Assembly: GCA_024763115.1 (NCBI GenBank)
Contig: JANTGB010000025.1
Location: 1-13,682, forward strand
DNA from: Desulfobulbaceae bacterium
GTDB taxonomy: Bacteria > Desulfobacterota > Desulfobulbia > Desulfobulbales > SURF-16
DNA: 13,682 bases
Direction of reading: 5' to 3'
The notes under the pieces were generated by a model. That model saw only the letters and a list, made by a program, of their open reading frames with translations, ran no database searches and was not told the DNA's origin. Made by a program: the position numbers and the translations under genes. Position 1 is the first letter of the stretch. Every line of letters starts with the position of its first letter. Shown here in pieces: positions 1-7,643 of this stretch.

Positions 1-21
1 TGCTTCGAAGTCCCAAACGAA

Positions 22-300
22 CGAATCTAAGGCACTGGTAAACACTTACAGGACTGAAGGTTATCGTAAATTTGGTGCCCTGGTGAACGGTTACACTTAT
101 ATTATATTTTAATCCTTTCATAGATTCCGTCCAGTTATAATTTAATTTAATTGACTTATCCGCCCTTTTTAACCCAAAATAAAGTAATAATCAGCGTAAT
201 TAAGTCGCTCACCAAGCGAGTAAATAACGTAATCGTTCACCAGAGGAGCAAATCTTCGCAAAACTCAAGCCTGTAAGTGTTTACCGGCGCCTTAGATTCG
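22..300. repeat. long imperfect inverted repeat (MITE-like foldback)
   Basis: Positions 22-52 and 270-300 are reverse complements over 31 nt with only two mismatches. Positions 68-100 and 223-255 are also reverse complements at 24 of 33 positions, including an exact 10-nt core (CTGGTGAACG at 80-89, CGTTCACCAG at 234-243). Both arm pairs share almost the same symmetry centre, near 161, so they belong to one foldback of about 279 bp with an AT-rich middle. Similarity does not continue outside 22 and 300, which suggests real element ends. The size and architecture resemble a miniature inverted-repeat element. I see no target-site duplication. Confidence 0.7.
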
Positions 301-391
301 GAGTCTGCGCTTACCTTTTCATATGGGCCTGCGCAGCATACTGGTGTTATTCAAAGCAGAGTCAAATGGATAAAAAGGTAGGCAACGACTC
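301..391. repeat. short imperfect inverted repeat
   Basis: GAGTC at 301-305 is mirrored by GACTC at 387-391, and TACCTTTT at 313-320 region (ACCTTTT core) is mirrored by AAAAGGTA at 373-380. The two pairs have the same symmetry centre, near 346, so they are one degraded foldback abutting the larger one at 22-300. The inner part is not clearly paired. Confidence 0.4.
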
Positions 392-455
392 TGCGAGACA
401 CTGGTAAACGCTTACAAAATAACCGCTTACAGGGCATCAGTTCCGGAGTCTCGCA
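392..455. repeat. repeat copy with flanking inverted octamers
   Basis: An 18-nt stretch at 399-416 repeats the one at 33-50 in the same orientation with a single difference (G for A in the middle). It is flanked by an exact inverted octamer, TGCGAGAC at 392-399 and GTCTCGCA at 448-455. CGCTTACA occurs twice, at 409-416 and 424-431. Read on the minus strand the unit begins GTAAGCGGTTA. This resembles the GTAAGCG-type ends known for IS66-family insertion sequences, so an IS66-related end is possible but unproven. Confidence 0.45.
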
Positions 456-583
456 AGTTCACTTACATGTCCGCCGTCAGTCCGGCTCAGCGTATTAGTC
501 AAACGTAAACCGGGCGCGGCCTGTGGAAGGATTCGGTGCCATGTGAATAGATACGGTAGGTAATTTCAGTAATTTTTTACACT

Positions 584-613
584 TTGCTGAAGAGTTACGT
601 ATTTTATTATACT
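584..613 (+). promoter_or_regulatory. candidate promoter for the sensor kinase
   Basis: TTGCTG at 584-589 and TATACT at 608-613 are separated by 18 bp and resemble sigma70 -35 and -10 boxes. They lie in AT-rich DNA about 90 bp upstream of the kinase start. This is a sequence match only; no other promoter upstream of the kinase looks better. Confidence 0.35.
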
Positions 614-703
614 TTGGCATATCCAGGGTTGGGACGGCAAACCGGTTAAATATCATCGGTACTGACCCCGAAGATACGCCATATAAATTATGGAACTTCT
701 ATT

Positions 704-3445
704 TTGTTCAATATTAAACAAATTTCAAAATTGCAAACAGTAATTTTTCTTACACTTTTTGCTGTTGGTTTTGTTCCCCTGGCTGGTTTTGTGACTATGA
801 ACCTGTCCTCAGTTGTTAAAAAAATGAACGTAGTTGAAGATGAAAAACAGGTTGAGAAGATGTTGCAGCAGTTTAATCTAACCAGGCAGGTTATTGAAAG
901 ACGCAAAGAAAGTATTCGGGTTTTAAGCCGGATACCGGGCGTTCGTGATCTGGTAGATAACAAAAATGGTCTGATTTCTTCTCCTGTAGTATTAAAGCGT
1001 ATGACCAACATGTTGACTGACTGGTTTAAAGAAGAAAAGGATGTCCTGGCCATTTCTTTTGTTGATTCGGAAGGACGGGAACAATTGCGCTTAAAGCGCA
1101 GTGGCAATGAGTTGTTCTCCTCATCTCCGCAGATTGATTTAACTGATGCTGAAACTGATGCCTTCCTGGAGTGCACGCATGAAAAACCAGGTGAATTTTA
1201 TATTGGCGATATTGTAAACAGAGTAATTCATATTGGTAATAAGCATGTGCATGAATTGATTCTTTATGTCGGAGTCCCAATAGCCGCAAAAAAAACAAAG
1301 GGTATAGGAGCATTATTACTGGAACTTGATTTAAAATATTTATTGCCGAAAACAGGAATTAAATATCTTCTGATTAACGGGCATGGAAACTATTATGTCA
1401 ATCCTGTTCACAATGCAGGCCATGATCAAAAGGAGCATGAACATATCAATCATACCGCTTTTGCCGATTTTAAAGGTTTAAAATCAGCCCTGAGGAAAAA
1501 GAGCAACTTTGTTGTCTTTGACAGGCAGGGGATAAAATATATATGGGCTGCGCTGCTTATTGGTTATGATCGGAAACATACCCTCTGGGCCGGTCAACAG
1601 ATTGACCAGGCAAAGATTCAGCAGTGGACATATAGTTTTCTGGGAAAATTTGTTTTAATTTTTATCCTGTTTACCTTCTTTATTGTTCTTGTGGCCGGCT
1701 GGCTGGCTCTTACCGGTGACAAGCTGAAAAAGGAATTAACCATCGGCCTTGAAGGTCTATTAAACAAAAATATGCCCTTGGAATTAAATTGGCATTGGCC
1801 CCGGGAACTGGATGAACTCTGTCATGATTTAACCAGTCTGTCTTCTCGTTATCTCGAAATATCCGGTCACAGAGAACAGGTTGAACAGGAATTAAAAGAT
1901 GTCAATGATCGGCTGGAAATGATTTTAAATTCAGTTGCCGAGGGTATCCTGGGACTTGACCATGAAGGAGAAATTATTTTTGCCAATCAGGCCGCAGTTA
2001 AAATGTTTGGTTTTTCCGATGTTGAAGAACTTATCGGCAATGATCTCCACAGCCTGCTTCATTTTATGAGGGAAGACAAGAGTCAGTATCCCACGGACGA
2101 ATGTCCATTTTGCCGCGCTCTGGAAAGCAACAAGGTTGATGTTGAAGCTGAGGATGTCTTCTGGAAAAAGGATAAGTCCTGTATTTCCGTCGAATACCTG
2201 GCATCGCCGATTTATGACGATAATGGGGAAATTGTCGGCACTGTAATGTGTATACGTGACATCAGTGAGAAAAAATCCGCAGAAGAAAAAATGGCCAGCC
2301 TGCAGAATCAATTACTTCATGCCCAGAAGATGGAGGCCATCGGTACCCTGGCCGGCGGGGTAGCCCATGATTTCAATAACCTGCTTACCCATATCACCGG
2401 ATACAGTGATATTATGCTTATGGAGATTTCCGAGGATGATCCCTTACGTAAATATGTCGATATTATTCAGAATGCCGCCCGACGGGCAGGGGGGTTGACC
2501 AGGCAACTGTTGACTTTCAGCCGAAAACAGTCCATGAGAGCAGAGGTGCTTGATCTCAATATCCTGGTGAAGAATATTGATAAGATGCTCCGCCGATTTA
2601 TTGGTGAAAATATTGTTCTGGCAAATCAGCTTACCAGGCAGCCGGCTATGGTAAAAGCTGATTCGGGAATGATTGAACAGATATTGATGAATCTCGTGAT
2701 TAATGCTCGGGATGCCATGCCCAATGGTGGACGGATTAATATCAGCACTCAATTGGTTACTGTTACAGAGGAAGATATTAAGTATCTAACCGAAGGGTGG
2801 GTCGGTGATTTTGTCTGTCTTCGCGTAACAGATAACGGTAGTGGGATAGCTGAAGAAGAAATTGAAAGAATTTTTGATCCATTTTTTACCACAAAGGGTA
2901 TTGGTAAGGGAACCGGATTAGGATTATCTGTTGTTTATGGCATTATCAAGCAGCACAAGGGATGGATAACTGTTTCCAGTAAACTGAATAAAGGAACTGT
3001 CTTTAGTATTTATTTTCCTGATTGCCGGGGAGAAAAAAATGTTAAAGAAAAAAATGATCAAAAAAATATCTCTATGGGGCATGGTGAACGTATTCTATTG
3101 GTTGAAGATGAAAAGAACGTAATAGATGTGGCTGAAAAAATATTAAATATGAATGGATATCAACCATATTGTGCAGAAACAGTTCAAGGCGCACTTGATA
3201 TATTTGCTGCGGAAAATGGACGATTTGACCTTGTTTTCAGTGATATAGTTCTTCCCGACGGAACCGGCCTTCACCTTATTGAACAGATTTTAGCTAAAAA
3301 TTTAAAAATTCGTGTATTGATGACCAGTGGCTATGCGGATGACAGGGCCCAGTTGACTATCATCAAAAGACGCAATATCCCATTTCTGCAAAAACCATAT
3401 ACCAGGCTGGACCTGCTTAACAGGATTCATGATTTGTTGGCTTAA
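704..3445 (+). CDS. hybrid sensor histidine kinase (Cache-like sensor, PAS, HisKA, HATPase, REC)
   Basis: A 913-residue inner-membrane signalling kinase that should autophosphorylate on His and pass phosphate to its own receiver. Membrane segments at about 11-33 and 315-335 bracket a periplasmic region of roughly 280 residues that looks like a Cache-type sensor. A coiled linker follows, then a PAS domain at about 403-525. The H-box is GGVAHDFNNLL with His555; the N-box is centred on Asn667, the G1 box is DNGSGI with Asp710, and the G2 box is GTGLGLSVV. The C-terminal receiver has acidic residues in LLVEDE, phospho-acceptor Asp847, Thr874 and Lys897. The start is TTG with a weak GGAA ribosome site 8 nt upstream; starting later would lose the first membrane segment. 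No DNA-binding output domain or partner regulator is adjacent, so an Hpt or regulator elsewhere is inferred. GC looks lower than in the housekeeping genes. The ligand is unknown. Confidence 0.93.
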   Translation: MFNIKQISKLQTVIFLTLFAVGFVPLAGFVTMNLSSVVKKMNVVEDEKQVEKMLQQFNLTRQVIERRKESIRVLSRIPGVRDLVDNKNGLISSPVVLKRMTNMLTDWFKEEKDVLAISFVDSEGREQLRLKRSGNELFSSSPQIDLTDAETDAFLECTHEKPGEFYIGDIVNRVIHIGNKHVHELILYVGVPIAAKKTKGIGALLLELDLKYLLPKTGIKYLLINGHGNYYVNPVHNAGHDQKEHEHINHTAFADFKGLKSALRKKSNFVVFDRQGIKYIWAALLIGYDRKHTLWAGQQIDQAKIQQWTYSFLGKFVLIFILFTFFIVLVAGWLALTGDKLKKELTIGLEGLLNKNMPLELNWHWPRELDELCHDLTSLSSRYLEISGHREQVEQELKDVNDRLEMILNSVAEGILGLDHEGEIIFANQAAVKMFGFSDVEELIGNDLHSLLHFMREDKSQYPTDECPFCRALESNKVDVEAEDVFWKKDKSCISVEYLASPIYDDNGEIVGTVMCIRDISEKKSAEEKMASLQNQLLHAQKMEAIGTLAGGVAHDFNNLLTHITGYSDIMLMEISEDDPLRKYVDIIQNAARRAGGLTRQLLTFSRKQSMRAEVLDLNILVKNIDKMLRRFIGENIVLANQLTRQPAMVKADSGMIEQILMNLVINARDAMPNGGRINISTQLVTVTEEDIKYLTEGWVGDFVCLRVTDNGSGIAEEEIERIFDPFFTTKGIGKGTGLGLSVVYGIIKQHKGWITVSSKLNKGTVFSIYFPDCRGEKNVKEKNDQKNISMGHGERILLVEDEKNVIDVAEKILNMNGYQPYCAETVQGALDIFAAENGRFDLVFSDIVLPDGTGLHLIEQILAKNLKIRVLMTSGYADDRAQLTIIKRRNIPFLQKPYTRLDLLNRIHDLLA

Positions 3446-3679
3446 TGTAACTATTCTTCTCTTAGAGAAGGGATCTAATTGCATGCAACCGCCGTCGTAG
3501 CTTACGTTACGTTCCAGGATGCATAACTGCAGGTCGTTTTTTTTAATGTCCGATTGCGCCTGAGAATGCGAAGTTATTCTTGAGTGAGTCCTTAGCTGAC
3601 AGCTACGGGACAGTGGTTAGCGACGTAATTGCCGACCCCGTCAGTGGCCGTCTGTTTTTTATGTTAACGACATTGGACA
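3446..3679. terminator. convergent intergenic gap with possible weak terminators
   Basis: This gap separates the 3' ends of the kinase (+) and rseP (-). CTTCTC/GAGAAG around TTA at 3456-3470 forms a small hairpin just after the kinase stop, but no T-run follows it. TAGCTG-A-CAGCTA at 3593-3605 is a near-perfect palindrome. On the plus strand, an imperfect stem (ACAG..GG with CC..CTGT, plus GACG with CGTC inside) spans about 3611-3652 and runs into six T residues, making it the most terminator-like part. A T8 run at about 3537-3544 lacks a good preceding stem. No gene is visible. Confidence 0.3.
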
Positions 3680-4762
3680 TTAACCCTGAAAAAAAATTCG
3701 GTTAAGATCATTATAAAAGACAAATAACATTAAACTTATCAGCAGAAACAGACCGAACTGCTGAAGTTTTTCCTGGGTTTGCCGGCTCATGGGTTTACCC
3801 CGCAGGGCTTCAACAGTAAAAAAGAATAAATGGCCGCCGTCCAGAACAGGAACGGGAAAAAGATTAATTATCCCCAGGTTGACACTGATAAGGCCCATAA
3901 AATACAAAAGGTTTATCCAGCCGGCCTCCATCTGTTTTCCAGCCAGCTGGGCAATAAGGATGGGGCCGCCAAGTTCGGAGGCAGGAACAACCTGCTGGAA
4001 AATTTTGATAATACCCATCACGGTCAGGTAGATGTATGTCCAGGTCTGTTCAATGCCGGCCTGCAGGGCCCGGCCCAGTGAGCTTTTAACAAATATTACC
4101 TCGGCGCTGCGGGTGATGCCCAGAATATATCGTTCTTCCACCTTTTCTCCAAAGATATCCTTAACTGCATCCATTTTCGGCTGAATTTCAAAATGCAGGA
4201 CTTTGTCATCCCGCAGGATTTTAATCTGCACGGGTTTGCCGTTACCGGCGCGGATAAGTTCCGAAACATCAACCCATTCTCTTGTTTCCAGATCATTTAT
4301 GGAAAGAATAATGTCGCCAGATTTAAGACCTCCCTCTGCCGCCGGAGAGTCGGCAGTAACCGTGCCTATCTGGGTGCTTGCCTCAGGGTCAGGCTCAGGT
4401 ATGCCGGAAACTGCAAAAATCAGGAAAAACAGTAATGCAGTAAAGAGAAGGTTGGAAAGCGGCCCGGCCCCGACAATTAAAAAACGTTGCCAGATAGGTT
4501 TGTTGGCAAAAGATCTTCCCTGATCTTCGGCAGGAATTTTTTCATCCGGCTTTTCCCCGGTCATTTTGACGTAACCGCCCAGGGGAAATGCACTGAGAAG
4601 ATATTCGGTTTCACCCAGCTGCCTACCCCAGACTTTGGGTCCGAAGCCCAGGGAAAATTTCAGGACTTTAACCCCACACAGCTTGGCCACGATAAAATGA
4701 CCTGCTTCATGGACGAAAATCAGCAGGCCAAGAACAATTATAAAAGAGATGACGGAGTTCAT
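3680..4762 (-). CDS. rseP: site-2 intramembrane zinc metalloprotease RseP
   Basis: Multi-pass inner-membrane protease of the RIP family; in relatives it cleaves anti-sigma factors such as RseA and remnant signal peptides within the membrane. The protein has 360 residues. The zinc motif HEAGH is at 18-22 in the first membrane helix. A single PDZ domain occupies about 132-196, and the second metal-ligand motif NLFPVPVLDGG is at 300-310 with Asp308. E. coli RseP is about 450 residues with two PDZ domains, so this is the shorter one-PDZ form common outside enterics. It is the last gene of the cluster: its ATG overlaps the dxr stop as ATGA, preceded by an AGGAG ribosome site. The family is clear; the substrate is not visible here. 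Confidence 0.96.
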   Translation of the reverse strand: MNSVISFIIVLGLLIFVHEAGHFIVAKLCGVKVLKFSLGFGPKVWGRQLGETEYLLSAFPLGGYVKMTGEKPDEKIPAEDQGRSFANKPIWQRFLIVGAGPLSNLLFTALLFFLIFAVSGIPEPDPEASTQIGTVTADSPAAEGGLKSGDIILSINDLETREWVDVSELIRAGNGKPVQIKILRDDKVLHFEIQPKMDAVKDIFGEKVEERYILGITRSAEVIFVKSSLGRALQAGIEQTWTYIYLTVMGIIKIFQQVVPASELGGPILIAQLAGKQMEAGWINLLYFMGLISVNLGIINLFPVPVLDGGHLFFFTVEALRGKPMSRQTQEKLQQFGLFLLISLMLFVFYNDLNRIFFQG

Positions 4763-6012
4763 TTTTCTCCTGTAGGGGCAAGGTCAACCCCGGCTGCCGG
4801 AGGAATTTCCGGACAGGCGATTTCTTTACCCCATTTTAGACTTTTTTTCATGGCAAAGGCGGTAACAATGGATTCGGCCTGGACCCGGCCCGCCAGATCA
4901 GCTTCAAGAATCATTTTAATATCCGTGGGCTCCCTGCTCATAAGACGGCTCACGGTTTCAGCGACAACCAGGCTGATTTCCGGAAAACGAATTTTTTCAG
5001 CCAGAAATGCCTCAACTGCTATTTCATTGGCAGCGTTAAAAATAGCCGGCAGAGTACCGCCTTTTTTACAGACCTGATATGCCAGTTTCAAGCCGGGGAA
5101 ATTTGCAAAATCAGGAGTACTGAACTGCAGATCCCCACAGCGGCCGAGGTTTAAGCGGGGCAGGACGGTTTTTAATCTTTCCGGATAGGACAGGGCATAG
5201 GCAATAGCGGTCTGCATGTCGGGAATTCCCATCTGGGCGATTACCGAACCGTCACGGAATTCGACCATGGAATGAACAATGCTCTGGGGATGAATCAGGA
5301 CTTCAATATCCTCAACCGGGATGTCAAAAAGCCATTTTGCCTCAATTATCTCCAGCCCCTTGTTTATCATGGTGGCTGAATCAATGGAAATTTTGCGCCC
5401 CATGCTCCAGTTGGGATGAGCCAGGGCCTGTTCCGGGGTTATCTGCCAGAGATCAGCAAGTTTCTGTTGGCGAAAAGGCCCGCCTGAAGCAGTAAGGATA
5501 ATTTTATTTACATCGTCTCTACGCCCGGCTGCCAGGGCTTGAAAAACAGCATTATGTTCACTGTCAATGGGCAGCAGTTCAACCTTGTGGCGCTTGACCG
5601 CCTTCATTACCAGATCGCCGGCCATAACCAGGGTTTCCTTGTTGGCCAGAGCAATATTTTTACCGGCTTCAATAGCGGCATAGGTCGGGATAAGTCCGGC
5701 GCCGCCGACTATGGCGGAAACCACGGTGTCGGCTTCCTGATGGGTGGCAACCTCAATATTACCCTGCCTGCCCCAGGCAATTTTTCCTCGCCATTGCCGG
5801 CCGAGACTTTTACTTAACTGCCGGGCCGGCTCTTCATCGGCAACCGATATAATTTGGGGATTAAAAGCCTCTACCTGATCACGGAGAAGAGTAATATTGC
5901 TGCCTGCGGCCAGGCCGACTACCTGAAAGCGACCAGGGAACCGACGAACTATTTTCAAGACATTGCAGCCTATGGAACCGGTAGAACCGAGCAGGGATAT
6001 TTTTTTAATCAT
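4759..6012 (-). CDS. dxr: 1-deoxy-D-xylulose 5-phosphate reductoisomerase
   Basis: Catalyses the NADPH-dependent conversion of DXP to 2-C-methyl-D-erythritol 4-phosphate, the committed step of the MEP isoprenoid pathway, in the cytoplasm. The NADPH-binding loop GSTGSIG is at 9-15, and ANKE at 123-126 matches the conserved substrate/cofactor region. The metal ligands are Asp150 and Glu152 in PIDSEHN, and Glu221 in INKGLE. The catalytic flexible-loop region (NWSMGRKISIDSATM) spans 201-215. At 417 residues it is about 20 longer than E. coli Dxr, with the extra length in a C-terminal tail. The ATG overlaps the cdsA stop as ATGA, and the gene's own stop overlaps rseP, indicating translational coupling. 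Its product feeds the substrate of UppS, encoded two genes upstream. Confidence 0.97.
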   Translation of the reverse strand: MIKKISLLGSTGSIGCNVLKIVRRFPGRFQVVGLAAGSNITLLRDQVEAFNPQIISVADEEPARQLSKSLGRQWRGKIAWGRQGNIEVATHQEADTVVSAIVGGAGLIPTYAAIEAGKNIALANKETLVMAGDLVMKAVKRHKVELLPIDSEHNAVFQALAAGRRDDVNKIILTASGGPFRQQKLADLWQITPEQALAHPNWSMGRKISIDSATMINKGLEIIEAKWLFDIPVEDIEVLIHPQSIVHSMVEFRDGSVIAQMGIPDMQTAIAYALSYPERLKTVLPRLNLGRCGDLQFSTPDFANFPGLKLAYQVCKKGGTLPAIFNAANEIAVEAFLAEKIRFPEISLVVAETVSRLMSREPTDIKMILEADLAGRVQAESIVTAFAMKKSLKWGKEIACPEIPPAAGVDLAPTGEK

Positions 6013-6800
6013 AAAACGCCTGTGTGCAGCAAATAATAAAAAATCGGGGCGGTGAGCAGCAGGGAGTCGGAGCGATCGAGGATCCCCCCATGTCCAGGCA
6101 GGATTGATCCTGAATCTTTTACTTTCATGGCCCGTTTAATTATAGATTCAGTCAAATCGCCCAGAACGCCGAGGCAGGTAAGAATAACGGCGCCGAGCGC
6201 TGCCGAATAAATATTTACCGACGGCAGCAGCCACCAGGCAATGAGGGTTGCTGCTCCTGTTCCCCAGATTATACCGCCGATAAAACCTTCAATGGTTTTT
6301 TTGGGACTGATTAATGGACAGAGTTTATGACATCCCCATGACTTGCCGACAAAATAGGCACCGGTGTCTGAGGCAACAGTAACGGCGCTTAAAAAAAGGA
6401 GCCACACCGCACCGTTTTCGAGGCCCATGATCATGATAATATGGGCGGCCATGTAGCCGCAATAGAGAACTCCAAAGCTGGAAAAAAGCAGAAGTTTGAA
6501 AGGGTCGGCAGCGGCCCTGAAAAAAATAATTATGGCGCAAAGAATTGTAAAACCAGTTACCAGGGCAGCGCTTAATAAATCAATCCGGTTAAAAAAAGAG
6601 GCCAGCAAAGGCAGAATTCCACAGCCTAAAAAAAGTAAATGAAACCCAGGCCCTTCATCTTTAAGAACCATATTGAAATATTCATTAAGGCCGATGGTGG
6701 CTATGAAACCGAAAACAAGCCAGAACAGGTGAAAAGAATTAAGATAAATCAGGAGCAGCCAGCAGCCCATGGCAGCAGTGCCGGTGATAATTCTTTTCAT
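6009..6800 (-). CDS. cdsA: phosphatidate cytidylyltransferase (CDP-diglyceride synthase)
   Basis: Integral inner-membrane enzyme that makes CDP-diacylglycerol from phosphatidate and CTP, the branch-point precursor of bacterial phospholipids. The protein has 263 residues, with several hydrophobic helices across 5-125, 130-150 and 170-215. The family signature lies at 219-245: SIIKRAMKVKDS, then PGHGGILDRSD, preceded by GDLTES at 214-219. One signature position just before the last Asp is Ser where a hydrophobic residue is usual, a mild variation. The start codon overlaps the uppS stop as ATGA, with AGGTGA in the end of uppS as ribosome site. The stop overlaps dxr in the same way. Confidence 0.95.
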   Translation of the reverse strand: MKRIITGTAAMGCWLLLIYLNSFHLFWLVFGFIATIGLNEYFNMVLKDEGPGFHLLFLGCGILPLLASFFNRIDLLSAALVTGFTILCAIIIFFRAAADPFKLLLFSSFGVLYCGYMAAHIIMIMGLENGAVWLLFLSAVTVASDTGAYFVGKSWGCHKLCPLISPKKTIEGFIGGIIWGTGAATLIAWWLLPSVNIYSAALGAVILTCLGVLGDLTESIIKRAMKVKDSGSILPGHGGILDRSDSLLLTAPIFYYLLHTGVL

Positions 6801-7531
6801 TTTTTTATCACCTGTTCGCTGGTACGGCCAAAACGTCTCTGTCTTTGTTGAAAGCTGTTAATGGCGGCAAACAGATCATCTCTGGTGAAATCAGGCCAGG
6901 CCGTATCGGTAAAATATATTTCCGCATATGAGGCCTGCCAGAGAAGAAAATTGCTGAGCCGCGCTTCCCCGCCGGTTCGGATAAGGAGATCAGGATCCGG
7001 CAGGTCTGCTGTGTAAAGTTTGCTTTCGAAAAGTTCTTCATCAATATCGGTGGGCTTTATCTTACCCTCAAGGCAGAGTTCAGCCAGTTGCCGGGCTGCG
7101 GATATGACTTCAATTCTTCCCCCGTATGACAGGGCCAGGTTAAGAATAAGACCATTGTTGCCGGCTGTTTCGGCAATTGATTTTTTTAATACCTTTTGAA
7201 CTTCAGCCGGTAGATTTTCCAGCTGGCCGATGGAACTTAACCTAACATTGTTTTTCAGCATTGAGTCAAGTTCGTTTTGCAGATAGGATTTAAGCAGAGA
7301 CATGAGACCGGATACCTCATCCGCCGGTCTTTTCCAGTTTTCAGTTGAAAATGCATAAAGAGTAAGAACGGAAATTCCTGTTTCCCTGGCTGCTTCAACG
7401 ATTTTTTTAACTGTTTTTACTCCAGCCTGATGGCCAAAGAGCCGCATCATGCCCTGTTTTTGCGCCCAACGGCCATTACCATCCATTATAATGGCTATGT
7501 GAACAGGAAGATTTTTTTTGTCTATGCGCAT
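6797..7531 (-). CDS. uppS: isoprenyl transferase (undecaprenyl diphosphate synthase)
   Basis: A cis-prenyltransferase that extends farnesyl diphosphate with isopentenyl units to undecaprenyl diphosphate, the lipid carrier for peptidoglycan and LPS sugars; it is cytoplasmic and membrane-associated. The 244 residues match the usual family length. The catalytic region IAIIMDGNGRWA has Asp17. The conserved STENW is at 62-66, RTGGE at 185-189 and RLSNFLLWQ at 191-199. The ATG start fits the usual N-terminus, but the preceding sequence (TTCTGAGCTTTAAA) has no clear Shine-Dalgarno. It is the first gene after the frr terminator and overlaps cdsA by ATGA, so it heads a four-gene coupled unit. Confidence 0.97.
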   Translation of the reverse strand: MRIDKKNLPVHIAIIMDGNGRWAQKQGMMRLFGHQAGVKTVKKIVEAARETGISVLTLYAFSTENWKRPADEVSGLMSLLKSYLQNELDSMLKNNVRLSSIGQLENLPAEVQKVLKKSIAETAGNNGLILNLALSYGGRIEVISAARQLAELCLEGKIKPTDIDEELFESKLYTADLPDPDLLIRTGGEARLSNFLLWQASYAEIYFTDTAWPDFTRDDLFAAINSFQQRQRRFGRTSEQVIKK

Positions 7532-7565
7532 TTTAAAGCTCAGAAGTCAGGTGAGGAATACGAAC

Positions 7566-7623
7566 AAAAAAGGCCGCTGTGAAGCGAAAAAAACAAATCC
7601 TGTTTCTTTCTCGACAGCGGCCT
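7566..7623 (-). terminator. strong intrinsic terminator after frr
   Basis: On the minus strand AGGCCGCTGT pairs perfectly with ACAGCGGCCT (7614-7623 with 7571-7580) and is followed directly by a run of T residues. The enclosed sequence pairs further: GAAAGAAACA with TGTTTTTTTC (7601-7610 with 7586-7595, one G-U pair) around a five-base loop. The whole is two 10-bp stems joined by a small internal loop. It lies 20 bp beyond the frr stop and about 35 bp before uppS. Confidence 0.85.
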
Positions 7624-7643
7624 GCAGAAAATTTGAAGTTGCT

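Larger units (their letters stand above)
1..703. other. gene-free, repeat-rich region
   Basis: No open reading frame of convincing length or recognisable product lies here on either strand. Roughly 14-460 is made of imperfect inverted and direct repeats, annotated separately. About 470-690 is plainer sequence with a candidate promoter near 584-613. One degenerate relative of the inner repeat arm (GGTGCC followed by TGAA and TAC) appears at about 532-555. The repeats suggest remnants or miniature derivatives of a mobile element, but no transposase fragment is visible. Confidence 0.6.

Noticed and set aside
22..300. Integron attC site
   Set aside because: The foldback is too long, and I see no paired GTTRRRY/RYYYAAC boxes bounding a gene cassette.
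14..460. CRISPR array
   Set aside because: The repeat copies are in both orientations, diverged and irregularly spaced, with no uniform spacers and no cas genes.
4487..5077. 196-codon plus-strand frame opposite dxr and rseP
   Set aside because: It lies antisense across two clearly conserved genes and its translation shows no domain pattern; it is a shadow frame.
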